NCBI GenBank assembly: GCA_937870795.1
Contig: CALMWS010000375.1
Span: 1 to 33,381 of the forward strand
Source: an uncultured Bacteroidota bacterium
GTDB lineage: Bacteria; Bacteroidota; Bacteroidia; Chitinophagales; Saprospiraceae
Direction of reading: 5' to 3'
DNA length: 33,381 nucleotides
Position numbers and translations under genes: made by a program. Under the pieces are notes generated by a model, which was not told the DNA's origin, did no database searches, and saw nothing but the letters and a program-made list of their open reading frames with translations. Below, in pieces: positions 15,657 to 23,881 of the stretch (the first letter of the stretch is position 1; every line of letters begins with the position of its first letter).

Positions 15657-17345
15657 TTAAAACATAAACCTAAGTCCGGCAGTAAAACCGGCCTTTGATC
15701 TGTCTTTAAAAAAATCATCATAATTGTCGTAAGTAACGGTAACTCCGGTACTTTCATTTTTCACTTTAGTAGGAAACAGGTAGCTATATTTATAGCTGCC
15801 CATCAACTGAACCCCTGCACTAATGTGAAGTCCCAGTCTAAGTCCGCCTTCTGCATATTCGGTCTCAAAGGATAGTTTTTCATCTTCAACTTTCCAATTG
15901 GTAAATTCTAAGCCATATCCAATATAGGGTTCAAAATAAAGACCACTAAAAAGATATATGTCTTTTCCGATGCCCAGGCTGACTCGTGTAAATTCAAAAG
16001 GATCATCGCTCAAATCTGTGTATTCTCTATTGTCATATGCCCCTTCAACGTAAACCAGTAAAGAGGTAAGTGCTTTCCCGGATTTGCCGGCTGGAACCAA
16101 ACCACCCATAAATTTGGAAATGAAAAAATCCATCCTACCTGTGTATCCTGTCATACCATCCAAGGCATATCCCAAAAACAAATTCAATCCGGCATCATTC
16201 TTTTGTTCCAAATACATGCCCATGTTGTCAACCTTACCACCAAATATTTTATAAAATTCTGAAGATTCACTATTCCCGACAGTTACTTGTCTGTTGTCGG
16301 CAACTTTCATGACTTTTACAACAGCCATTCTTTTTTTATAAATTGTACCGTCTTTTTTCTGTCTGTTTTCATAAATAAAGTAGCGATTGTCCAAAGACAA
16401 ACCTTCCTTTTTACCAATTTTAGAAGATATGGGATGGACACTACTCACCATTGCCTTAACTCTGAAAGCATCGTTGCGGGCTTCCATTTGTGGGGTTACT
16501 TTTTCCATGACATCAACCAACAGATTGTGGATCAATTCTTCATTTGATTTTTGCTTTTTCAAGCTAGCTATCTGATTGGCATTAAATTGTGTCATTTCGG
16601 ATTCAACCCTTTGGTTGGCCACATGTACCCATTTAAAACTTGCCTGGTCAAAAGCTTTCGCCCTGGCCGTCATGTCTTTATCGCCAGCACTTGTCCAATA
16701 GTAATTAAAAAAATTACTGGCTACCTCTTCACTAAAATCAAGGCGAAACAAATACGATTTTACTTTAGCCTTATAACCATTGCTGGTTCTTTCTTTGGTG
16801 GGAATGGCTTTGCTATCATAGTACTCCTCCATTGTTGTGACATCAAAGAAGTCGTAGACAAGCACATAGGACTGGTTGACAAGTTTAAGGCCCATATCCA
16901 TTAAGGTAGACTGACCTCTTTTGGAAGCGGACGCAGCCATGAAGTCGTTGTCGTTGGCATTGTACAAACCTCGCTGTTTGAGCAGATCTACGTTATAACT
17001 GCCATCTGCCTGTCTGTTGAACCAGATTGATAAAATCTGCTGCGCCACCTTCTGTTCCTGCAACAATTTGATAATGTAATCAGGGGGGATGTATTGCAAA
17101 AGTTCAGGAAGTTCCGCACTAACCGGCCTCTTACTTCCAGCGGTTGGTATCACCGGATGTTGAAGAGTATTATTAAAAAACTTTTCAGGAGGTTGAAGCG
17201 AGGGAAACTGCGAAAAAATTATACCATTATGCCTGTCTCCAAAATCCAGTACCATCAAAGACATAGAATTTCTTGCGTATTCAGGTTGTGCATACATTTT
17301 TGGCAGCAAAACCATCATTATGCCCACTACCAGGATATTTTTCAT
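15657..17345 (-). CDS. Exported protein with C-terminal outer-membrane beta-barrel
   Basis: The start at 17345 gives the signal peptide MKNILVVGIMMVLLPKMYAQ. The in-frame ATG at 17363 only adds MIKYNK. The mature 540 or so residues split in two. A soluble part (about 25-380) contains YVLVYDFFDVTTMEEYYD, a helical stretch and an SH3-like strand set (YENRQKKDGTIYKKRMAVVK). The C-terminal ~190 residues have alternating strands with aromatic ends (FEPYIGYGLEFTNW, LRLGLHISAGVQLMGSYKYS), ending in GLRFMF with a terminal Phe, as expected for an outer-membrane barrel. It is the first gene of the run 17345-9034 and may form the membrane base of the complex. The family was not identified. Confidence 0.75.
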   Translation of the reverse strand: MKNILVVGIMMVLLPKMYAQPEYARNSMSLMVLDFGDRHNGIIFSQFPSLQPPEKFFNNTLQHPVIPTAGSKRPVSAELPELLQYIPPDYIIKLLQEQKVAQQILSIWFNRQADGSYNVDLLKQRGLYNANDNDFMAASASKRGQSTLMDMGLKLVNQSYVLVYDFFDVTTMEEYYDSKAIPTKERTSNGYKAKVKSYLFRLDFSEEVASNFFNYYWTSAGDKDMTARAKAFDQASFKWVHVANQRVESEMTQFNANQIASLKKQKSNEELIHNLLVDVMEKVTPQMEARNDAFRVKAMVSSVHPISSKIGKKEGLSLDNRYFIYENRQKKDGTIYKKRMAVVKVMKVADNRQVTVGNSESSEFYKIFGGKVDNMGMYLEQKNDAGLNLFLGYALDGMTGYTGRMDFFISKFMGGLVPAGKSGKALTSLLVYVEGAYDNREYTDLSDDPFEFTRVSLGIGKDIYLFSGLYFEPYIGYGLEFTNWKVEDEKLSFETEYAEGGLRLGLHISAGVQLMGSYKYSYLFPTKVKNESTGVTVTYDNYDDFFKDRSKAGFTAGLRFMF

Positions 17346-17396
17346 TTTATTGTATTTAATCATTTATAAGTTGCCAAATATTTTCTAAAAACTCCA

Positions 17397-17427
17397 TGAC
17401 CCGAATCAGCTGCCAATTTGACCCGAA
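17397..17427 (-). promoter_or_regulatory. Direct repeat TTCGGGTCA x2, possible operator of the envelope operon
   Basis: TGACCCGAA occurs at 17397-17405 and again at 17419-17427, 22 bases (about two helix turns) apart. It lies 52-82 bases before the first ATG of the operon at 17345. Read in the gene's direction it is TTCGGGTCA twice. The position and spacing suit a dimeric activator or repressor. No perfect -7 box was found downstream of it. This is an inference from spacing only. Confidence 0.35.
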
Positions 17428-17450
17428 GCCAGTTCCGAAGCATGACATTA

Positions 17451-18158
17451 TCAGAAATTATCAGAAGCATCGATCCACTTTTTATTTACCTGATTGTACT
17501 TTTCTTTTTTTGCTGCTTTTTCCAATTGCGGTTGTGAAATATTGCACACCACCCTATAAGCGTTTAATGCGTCATACTGAATTCCCAAATCGATGTTTTT
17601 ATTTTGTAAGTGCCACTTTGCAAGGTACATGGTATGATTGTTCATGACATCGAATATGGAAGGCAAGGCACCACAATTACTCTTTTTCCCATATTTTTCT
17701 GCAATTATTCTGCACAGGTTTGTATAACGTGACTGCAATTCGGTTTCATATACTACTGCCTTTACGAAATCTGAATGAAGATAAACGGCGTACAATTCTT
17801 TATTACGATTATAACCGTAACTGAAATTATAATGATAGGTTGCCAATTTCTGTCTTGAAGCATTCTTGCGCTTTACCTCACCGGCTTTCATGCCAAACCA
17901 TAATTTACCATAAGCAAGGTTGGACGATTGTTCTTCCACGGACTTTTCCATTTTATCTATAGAATCAATTTCGATGTTGTCGGAATTGGATGTAGGGCTT
18001 ATGGTAACAGTGGTATCATCATTCTCTATTATTTTTGAAAACGGGCCAGTAACTTCAGGGGTATTGTCCGTATGCCCGGCTCTATCTAATTTACAGGCAA
18101 GTTGAGTCAAACTCAAAGTGCATATAAGGATGCAAAAAGACCGTAGAAACGAAATCAT
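17451..18158 (-). CDS. Lipoprotein of unknown function
   Basis: The start at 18158 gives a lipoprotein signal peptide, with hydrophobic core FCILICTLSLT and then QLAC (Cys22). The longer frame to 18239 adds 27 residues without signal character. The 235-residue product has a Ser/Thr/Asp-rich linker (about 35-75) and then a globular domain starting AYGKLWFGMKAGEVKRK, with YHYNFSYGYNR and ELYAVYLHSDFVKAVVYE strands. It ends just upstream of the envelope operon (105 bases from 17345) on the same strand and could be its first gene. No family was recognised. Confidence 0.7.
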   Translation of the reverse strand: MISFLRSFCILICTLSLTQLACKLDRAGHTDNTPEVTGPFSKIIENDDTTVTISPTSNSDNIEIDSIDKMEKSVEEQSSNLAYGKLWFGMKAGEVKRKNASRQKLATYHYNFSYGYNRNKELYAVYLHSDFVKAVVYETELQSRYTNLCRIIAEKYGKKSNCGALPSIFDVMNNHTMYLAKWHLQNKNIDLGIQYDALNAYRVVCNISQPQLEKAAKKEKYNQVNKKWIDASDNF

Positions 18159-18296
18159 GGCCGCTTTTTGATCTTCGTAATTTAAAACAATTTGACCACA
18201 ATTAATATGACCATCATCATATTCGCATAAGACAGGCATTAGACAGGATTCCCTTAATTTGATTTACATTACAACATTAGAATAAATGGGCAAATT

Positions 18297-18857
18297 ATGA
18301 GAACATACCTTGTCGCAGGGCTGGTAATGCTTTTATTGGCGTGTAACAAAAAAGCAACAACCTTTAATGAAACCCGTCAGCAGGATTTATATCTTATGTC
18401 GGGCAAGGTGTTTTATTCGAAACAATTTCATGGCGTGGTGAATCTGTTAAATGCCGAGAAGGAATTAACAAAAAACAATTTTCCTAATGGTGGCATTCAG
18501 GTGAAATCGGTTTCAGAGACAAAATTGAATGGAGTGCTGCTCGCCTACCCATTAGAGTGGCACACGTTTGCAGGGGAAAGGATAACTCCAAGTGAAGAAA
18601 TGAAAAAACCGTTGAATGCAACCTTTGAAATCAGTAAAACCGATAATGGTTATGAGGTAGTAGTGCAAAACATGTGGTTTAACAATGATTTGAGATATAC
18701 CCGACAGGAAAATGTTGTCATTGAAAAGTACATTGTGGATGAAAAAAGATTTAGGTTTAGAAGTGATCAAAACACACTGAACATTATAAAACACCTCTGC
18801 CAAAAACTGGAGACATTGTTTTACCTGAAACCAGGTGTGTCTGGCGAAAAATTTTAA
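18297..18857 (+). CDS. Small lipoprotein of unknown function
   Basis: The 186-residue protein begins MRTYLVAGLVMLLLACNKK with lipobox LLAC (Cys16). The mature part is predicted mainly beta (HGVVNLLNAEK, LNGVLLAYPLEWHTF, NGYEVVVQNMWF, ENVVIEKYIVDEKRFRF), without a family I can name. It is divergent from the 17451 lipoprotein gene (starts 138 bases apart) and is followed directly by a strong hairpin that probably ends its transcript. Confidence 0.7.
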   Translation: MRTYLVAGLVMLLLACNKKATTFNETRQQDLYLMSGKVFYSKQFHGVVNLLNAEKELTKNNFPNGGIQVKSVSETKLNGVLLAYPLEWHTFAGERITPSEEMKKPLNATFEISKTDNGYEVVVQNMWFNNDLRYTRQENVVIEKYIVDEKRFRFRSDQNTLNIIKHLCQKLETLFYLKPGVSGEKF

Positions 18858-18864
18858 ATAAAAA

Positions 18865-18883
18865 CGCCGCTGTGACAGCGGCG
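18865..18883. terminator. Hairpin between convergent genes, probable bidirectional terminator
   Basis: CGCCGCTG / CAGCGGCG form a perfect 8-bp stem with a TGA loop, starting 7 bases after the lipoprotein stop. A second small hairpin CGGG-AAA-CCCG lies at 18891-18901. The downstream T-run on the plus strand is short (AATTT); on the minus strand the stem is followed by TTTTTATTT. It is therefore a better intrinsic terminator for the leftward gene 18948-20114, and may serve both. Confidence 0.6.
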
Positions 18884-18947
18884 AATTTACCGGGAAACCC
18901 GAATTTAAATTAAACTGTAATTGAACTATTTTTGAGTTTATTGACCT

Positions 18948-20114
18948 TTATCTTTGTACAATAAAAGTATCATGTGTCATTTGGAGGCCAGCCTTTACAG
19001 TGCTTATGGTATACAAGCCATTGGGCAAAGCAGAAATATCGGCGGTTATTCCGGATGGGTTTCGATCCAACTGACAAACAGGGGTGACTTCTTTGCCTGT
19101 AATATCTACAATGCGGAATGAAGTACTTTCATCCAACTTAATACCTAATATCTGGTACTGAATCAGCTCACGGCCGGGGTTAGGGAAAAGTGTTGTCACA
19201 AGATTTTTTTCAACATCATTGACTAGAGAGGGTGCCTGCAAGCTATCGGCATCAAAAAAGAGACTCGTAAAAGCTGTTACGTCTTCATTGAGATTGGCTA
19301 GCAGGAGCGGTGCCGACCTATTGGCTCTGTAATAATAAATTCTGTTTCTTACATTGGTGCGTTGCCCCTGTTTTTGACCAAATGCTGTAAGTAGTGTGCC
19401 TGGAGCAGGATTGCCGTTGAGATAAAAACTATCGATTTGGTGTTGCAGACTGAAGAGCACCAAAACATCATAGGCCGGTGATGGGCCAGAAGGCGTGTAA
19501 ACCCTCATCTTTCCCCAGCCGGTAACTGTATCCTGTCTGACTACATTGGCTACGTGCTGTGCTGGTGCATAATTGAGACCATAGGCCGGGATGTGGATTT
19601 TGAATTTGGCCACCCTCCTGGACACGGACTCGTTGAAATATCCAGCTGAAACCGGAAATTGCAGAATTTCTCTGGGTTGGGTAAGGATGTATTTTTGTTC
19701 TTCAAAAATAATTGAGTCTTTGTTGTTGCCGGTAAGAGCACCCTGGCTGTATGCCTGGGCAGGAATATAAATGCCATTCTCGTGGAAGCCATTTTGATTG
19801 GTGCTGAAATAATAATTAATGTTGTAGGTAAGGCCATTGACATTCATAGATCCAACGCTATAAGCATCACAATCTTTCTTAAAAAAATCATCGCTTACTT
19901 TTTCATACGAGATTTGACCTGCAGGGCTGGTTGCGGTGGTATCGAGAAAAATCTGCATGTTTTCACCCGCGAAAGGAAGGCTGCCCAAATCATTGGTGGA
20001 GCTCACCCTATACGTTTTAATGGGAGGAAAGTTGGAAACATCCAGCGAGAGCTGGGCAAAAAGACACAGCGTGCTTGAGCTAAAAACAAATAAAAGTAAA
20101 AGTCTTGTGTACAT
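18948..20114 (-). CDS. Secreted protein with T9SS type A sorting domain
   Basis: The start at 20114 gives the signal peptide MYTRLLLLFVFSSSTLCLFAQ. The frame to 20165 adds 17 residues before it and is unlikely. The 388-residue product has a beta-rich mature part without a family I recognise (GLTYNINYYFSTNQNGFHENG, then TGWGKMRVYTPSG). The last ~80 residues are a T9SS sorting domain: LFPNPGREL, SFRIVDITGKEV, then ALPNGLYTISTV. It is likely surface-exposed or released. It lies downstream of the 20264 gene on the same strand with a 149-base gap, so independent transcription is possible. Confidence 0.82.
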   Translation of the reverse strand: MYTRLLLLFVFSSSTLCLFAQLSLDVSNFPPIKTYRVSSTNDLGSLPFAGENMQIFLDTTATSPAGQISYEKVSDDFFKKDCDAYSVGSMNVNGLTYNINYYFSTNQNGFHENGIYIPAQAYSQGALTGNNKDSIIFEEQKYILTQPREILQFPVSAGYFNESVSRRVAKFKIHIPAYGLNYAPAQHVANVVRQDTVTGWGKMRVYTPSGPSPAYDVLVLFSLQHQIDSFYLNGNPAPGTLLTAFGQKQGQRTNVRNRIYYYRANRSAPLLLANLNEDVTAFTSLFFDADSLQAPSLVNDVEKNLVTTLFPNPGRELIQYQILGIKLDESTSFRIVDITGKEVTPVCQLDRNPSGITADISALPNGLYTISTVKAGLQMTHDTFIVQR

Positions 20115-20263
20115 TGTCTGAGGTTTTGATGCTACAAAATAAAAGCAAATCAAGACCATCGGCAATAGTGGGTAGCCACTATATAGGGTAGAACGCTTGA
20201 GAAAACTTTTATTCCAGCAAAATCAACTTGACAATATTTCCATTTAATGACTTTTGAAGTCTG

Positions 20264-21886
20264 CTAATCAGATATTCTGATAAATTTATTTGTGACAAAC
20301 TGACTGTCATCCATCACAGATGTTATAAAATACATGCCAGGCATCAAATGACTGACGTCAATCTGCTTATCATTGATATTTCCCTGATAAATCATTTGTC
20401 CCAGACTATTGTAGATAATTATTGACGAGGGGCAAGGATCACAATCTAGCCATAAAACATTTGAAACTGGATTGGGAAAGTAGTTGATATTGGCATGGTA
20501 ATTTTCATCCTGCACACCAAGCAATTTAATTTTATTGATCCTTAGTATGGTTGTTGCCCTAGCATCAGCATCCTGTTTGTAAATACCAGAAAAAGAGTCA
20601 AAATATAGACTAGTTTCATCAAAAACCATCAAATAATAAGAATCAAATTCAAAAATTGATTTACAAATAGCATATCTTAAAGAATCTGTAAAGGGCAATT
20701 CAAAGACCTCCTTAGAAACGTTATTAATAAGATCATATTTATGCAGTTTTGTATATCCGTAACCATTATTAAAATTATCATCCTTACTTATTGTTGAAAA
20801 CAGAATATATTCTGAATCATCAGAAAATGAATAATTCACTACGCCTTCGCCATAGTCTCTATATGGTAATTCTATTTTTTGTATTAATTCTAAATCATGA
20901 TTATAAATTAGGACAAATTCTCTTGGTAGTTCAAATGGGCTTATTTCGATTTGACCGCTTAAGATCACTCTACTATTATCAACGTATATAATTGAAAGAC
21001 CCCTAGAATATACTGACAAAGTATCTGCCATTTTTTCCATCAGAAGGTTTCCACTCAAGTCAAACTTTCCCAAAAAAGTTTTACTTATATAATCATATTT
21101 GGCACCAAATAATCCAACAGAAAAATCATAGTCATAACTGTAAATTTTATTAATAACATATCGGTTAGGAATATTTTGAATCAAACTATCACTTTTAATG
21201 ATTTGCAAATTACTTGTATCTAATTGAATAAATTTGGTCTGAGGAAATTGTTGCATAAAGTCATTTCCTATATACAATAATTTGTTGTTCACAAATTTTG
21301 ATACAGAATACTTATCACCGTCGAAATACAAGCCATAAGAATAAATACTATCTGCAGTTTCCACATATGAAAGCAAATGTCCAGAATTTTTGTCAAAATT
21401 CCTCAACACCATGCCACTCATACTATTTAACCAATAAAATGGTAGTTGTAATTCAGGATGGTACTCAGTTCTTTTCTCGAGGCTGGCAACCAGAATTGAA
21501 TTATTTTCTACTTTAATCGCAACCGGCATCTCTCTATTTTCCTGATTGCGCATATTGATGGCCCTTCTCCACTCCTCCTTACCTGTCTCTACATTGAATT
21601 TAGTGAGAAAGTAACCCTCAACATCAAAATCGGTTTTAGCTGCAAATGCATAATACAGGTACTTGCCATCAAAATGATTTAACCGGATTGGAGTGTCAAG
21701 GAAGCAATTATAACCATCAGAGCTGTCAGTTACAAAATCAGGTTCAAAGTAGGTGTATTTATAATCTATTGCCGGATGATCTAACTGCCATGGTTGGTAG
21801 GGAACGACTGGTTGTTGTTTAAACTGAGAATATATATTATGATTACAAAGTATTACAAGCATATATATTTTTATTCTATATATCAT
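20264..21886 (-). CDS. Secreted protein with T9SS type A sorting domain, similar in layout to 491-2170
   Basis: The 540-residue protein has the signal peptide MIYRIKIYMLVILCNHNIYS. The body has propeller-like repeats (TKFNVETGKEEWRRA, then KFDLSGNLLMEKM). The T9SS tail is YFPNPVSNVLWL, IIIYNSLGQMIYQGN, then HLMPGMYFITSV. The phrase NVETGKEEW parallels NRETGKLNW in the 491-2170 protein, and length and domain order agree, so the two are probably distant paralogs. The gene is AT-rich. It follows the Cys-rich lipoprotein gene (67-base gap) on the same strand. Function unknown. Confidence 0.82.
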   Translation of the reverse strand: MIYRIKIYMLVILCNHNIYSQFKQQPVVPYQPWQLDHPAIDYKYTYFEPDFVTDSSDGYNCFLDTPIRLNHFDGKYLYYAFAAKTDFDVEGYFLTKFNVETGKEEWRRAINMRNQENREMPVAIKVENNSILVASLEKRTEYHPELQLPFYWLNSMSGMVLRNFDKNSGHLLSYVETADSIYSYGLYFDGDKYSVSKFVNNKLLYIGNDFMQQFPQTKFIQLDTSNLQIIKSDSLIQNIPNRYVINKIYSYDYDFSVGLFGAKYDYISKTFLGKFDLSGNLLMEKMADTLSVYSRGLSIIYVDNSRVILSGQIEISPFELPREFVLIYNHDLELIQKIELPYRDYGEGVVNYSFSDDSEYILFSTISKDDNFNNGYGYTKLHKYDLINNVSKEVFELPFTDSLRYAICKSIFEFDSYYLMVFDETSLYFDSFSGIYKQDADARATTILRINKIKLLGVQDENYHANINYFPNPVSNVLWLDCDPCPSSIIIYNSLGQMIYQGNINDKQIDVSHLMPGMYFITSVMDDSQFVTNKFIRISD

Positions 21887-21953
21887 ATCACCAAAATTTA
21901 ACTTGATTAAATAAGGGAGAAACTATGCTTGTTCCTCCCTAAAATTTTTCTGA

Positions 21954-22766
21954 TTATCCTCCCATTATTTGGCAGGGTGTAATACAATTATTTCCACCTA
22001 AATCACCAGGAGAGCAATTAGGGAAATTATCATAACATGTTCCTAATTGTGAGAAATTTGTAGATGTAACAATTATTGAGTTTGTTGTCATGTCATAGCA
22101 CATTATTTTTTTTCTGACACAACAACCGTCTCCGCATTGTGGTTCATTAATCGAAATTTCGCCTTCAGAAGCACTAAAACAAAACGAATTGCAATTTCTT
22201 TTCACAAAATTTGATTCCACTGTTGAATTTGGACAAAATTTCTGGAAAGTAAACAAATAGGCAGCCATATAAGTTGTTTCTATGTAATTACTAACAGTTT
22301 GGTACAAATGTATTAGCTCATTTTCTAATTGTCCTATTTGATTTGATTGATACAGGGTAAGCCATTCATTTCTTAATCTCACACAATCTGTTGAATATCC
22401 CCAATTTTCAATATTTGCCAAAATCTCAAAATTTACATTAATTGGGGAACCATTTTCATCATTGCAGCTCACAACTTTTACAGGAATTGTTATTATACAA
22501 CCGGGATAATCAGGATGGTTATAACTTACAGTGATATAAGATGTTGTTGTTGTTTTACAACCAGTTAAGATTGGTCCACAAGAACTTCTTAATTCAGGTA
22601 AAACTAAATTACTTTCAAAGATTCCAACTTCTTCCAACTCGTGCTTTAATTTAAACTGGAGATCTTCTGTTTGCTCAGTTGGTTTTTCTGTTTTTAAACA
22701 TGAAACCATAACGACACCGAAAACCAAAACGCTCAGAAGCGTAAAATAAATTGTCTTCATTTTCAT
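21954..22766 (-). CDS. Cysteine-rich lipoprotein of unknown function
   Basis: The 270-residue protein has a lipoprotein-type signal peptide ending MVSC (Cys23). The mature part has 16 further cysteines, most of them in the last 110 residues (KRNCNSFCF, QCGDGCCVRKKIMCYD, NCSPGDLGGNNC). That suggests a disulfide-stabilised domain outside the cytoplasm. A central helical part (about 125-175) lies between two Cys-rich parts. An ATG at 22760 is an equally good start. No family was recognised. The region is AT-rich, as is the following T9SS gene, with which it may be co-transcribed. Confidence 0.75.
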   Translation of the reverse strand: MKMKTIYFTLLSVLVFGVVMVSCLKTEKPTEQTEDLQFKLKHELEEVGIFESNLVLPELRSSCGPILTGCKTTTTSYITVSYNHPDYPGCIITIPVKVVSCNDENGSPINVNFEILANIENWGYSTDCVRLRNEWLTLYQSNQIGQLENELIHLYQTVSNYIETTYMAAYLFTFQKFCPNSTVESNFVKRNCNSFCFSASEGEISINEPQCGDGCCVRKKIMCYDMTTNSIIVTSTNFSQLGTCYDNFPNCSPGDLGGNNCITPCQIMGG

Positions 22767-22814
22767 TTTTTTGAATTTTAATAATAAACAATAGGTTTAT
22801 ATATTCAAAAAAAC

Positions 22815-22823
22815 TACCTTTGT
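22815..22823 (+). promoter_or_regulatory. Orphan Bacteroidota -7 box on the plus strand
   Basis: TACCTTTGT matches TAnnTTTGY exactly but points into a gap with no plus-strand gene before the window end. It lies 23 bases before the hairpin and T-run at 22846-22891. A TTTA at 22796 is a poor -33 candidate. Confidence 0.35.
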
Positions 22824-22828
22824 CCTAA

Positions 22829-22891
22829 TATCGGCTAGATATTTAGGGCTTGCTATCAACCCTAGCAATGGGTTGTGGTAAGCTCTTTTTT
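22829..22891 (+). ncRNA. Candidate short RNA ending in a GU-rich hairpin and U-run
   Basis: Downstream of the -7 box at 22815, positions 22846-22862 (GGGCTTGCTATCAACCC) pair with 22870-22885 (GGGTTGTGGTAAGCTC). They form a ~16-bp stem that uses several G-U pairs and one bulge, with a 7-base loop. Six T follow (22886-22891). Wobble pairing and the T-run fit an RNA-level, factor-independent terminator on the plus strand, yet no protein gene precedes it. The predicted transcript is about 60 nt. It could instead be only a terminator for antisense transcription or a structured leader. From 22892 to 23200 the sequence is AT-rich, and I see nothing else in it. Confidence 0.3.
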
Positions 22892-23200
22892 ATATATCAA
22901 AACTAGCTCTCTAAAACTATTGAAAAAAAGTTCTAAAGGTAAAATTAAATAAAAGATTGTTGCGTTTTTACGTTCTATTCTAGATTTATGAAATTATCAA
23001 TTAATACACTAATTATAATAATTTCTTAAAATCAGATAGTATACAAATATAAACAATATACCCAAATAGTAAAAATAATTAACATATATAATTTATTGTA
23101 ATTCTTAGAATCTTGTTTATTAAACGTTTATAAAATAATTATTTTCCAAATATTTGCCTGATGCACTATTCATTACTCATCATTTAATATTAGAGCTCCT

Positions 23201-23881
23201 CTATAACTCCCTCTGCAATCGCATCGAAAATTTAAGCAGGCTGTTTTTACCCTCTAGCTTAAGTTTTTTTGTGATGTTGTACCGATGGTTATCAATTGTA
23301 TTGGGTGATACAAAAAGTAAGCCTGCAATTTCTGCACTGGTTCGACCTTCACTGATCAATTTTAACACCACTTTTTCAGTGGGTGTGAGCAGGGTATTTA
23401 CCATTTTGAGCTCTTCGCTGTCGTACTCCTTTTGTTCGGCAAGGTAACCCTCAAATTGTGGACTTACAAATGGTTTATCCACAAGTACTGCCTCAATACA
23501 TTGCAACAATTCTTCGATGGCGTTGTCTTTGAGCAGGTAACCATGTACGCCCGAATTCATGGCATCCATAAAAAAAGATTTGGTCTTGTGCATGGTAAGC
23601 AGAATGATACGTGTTTGGCCTTTTTCCGCCATCACCTTTTTGGCCACATCCAAGCCACTTAAGATGGGCATCTCTATGTCGAGAATGGCCAGGGTTGGCC
23701 TGTACGCTACTATTTCCTGATAGGCCTTCATTCCGTTTTCACAAGCAGCTACCACTGTCACATTTTTAATACGGGATACAGCATCGATGACTCCGCTCCT
23801 GAAAAGGGGGTGATCGTCTGCTACTACTATTTTGATGTTATCCATTTCTTTGGTTGTTGTCATAAAATTAACATTCTGCAA
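23201..23881 (-). CDS. NarL/LuxR-family response regulator
   Basis: The 226-residue protein has a receiver domain with the acidic pair DD (22-23), phosphoacceptor Asp68 in LAILDIEMP, Thr96 and Lys118. It is followed by a LuxR-type helix-turn-helix (about 160-222) with LTPTEKVVLKLISEGRTSAE and VSPNTIDNHRYNITKKL. The ATG at 23881 directly abuts the stop of the kinase gene. Internal starts at 23863 or 23845 (MDNIKIVVADDH) fit the receiver fold better, so the true N-terminus is uncertain. It is the partner of the upstream histidine kinase. Targets are unknown; the neighbouring secreted-protein genes are candidates. Confidence 0.95.
   Translation of the reverse strand: MQNVNFMTTTKEMDNIKIVVADDHPLFRSGVIDAVSRIKNVTVVAACENGMKAYQEIVAYRPTLAILDIEMPILSGLDVAKKVMAEKGQTRIILLTMHKTKSFFMDAMNSGVHGYLLKDNAIEELLQCIEAVLVDKPFVSPQFEGYLAEQKEYDSEELKMVNTLLTPTEKVVLKLISEGRTSAEIAGLLFVSPNTIDNHRYNITKKLKLEGKNSLLKFSMRLQREL

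Noticed and set aside
20166-20181. Palindrome TAGTGG-GTAG-CCACTA
   Set aside because: Short stem, no T-run, and not placed convincingly as operator or terminator; could be chance.
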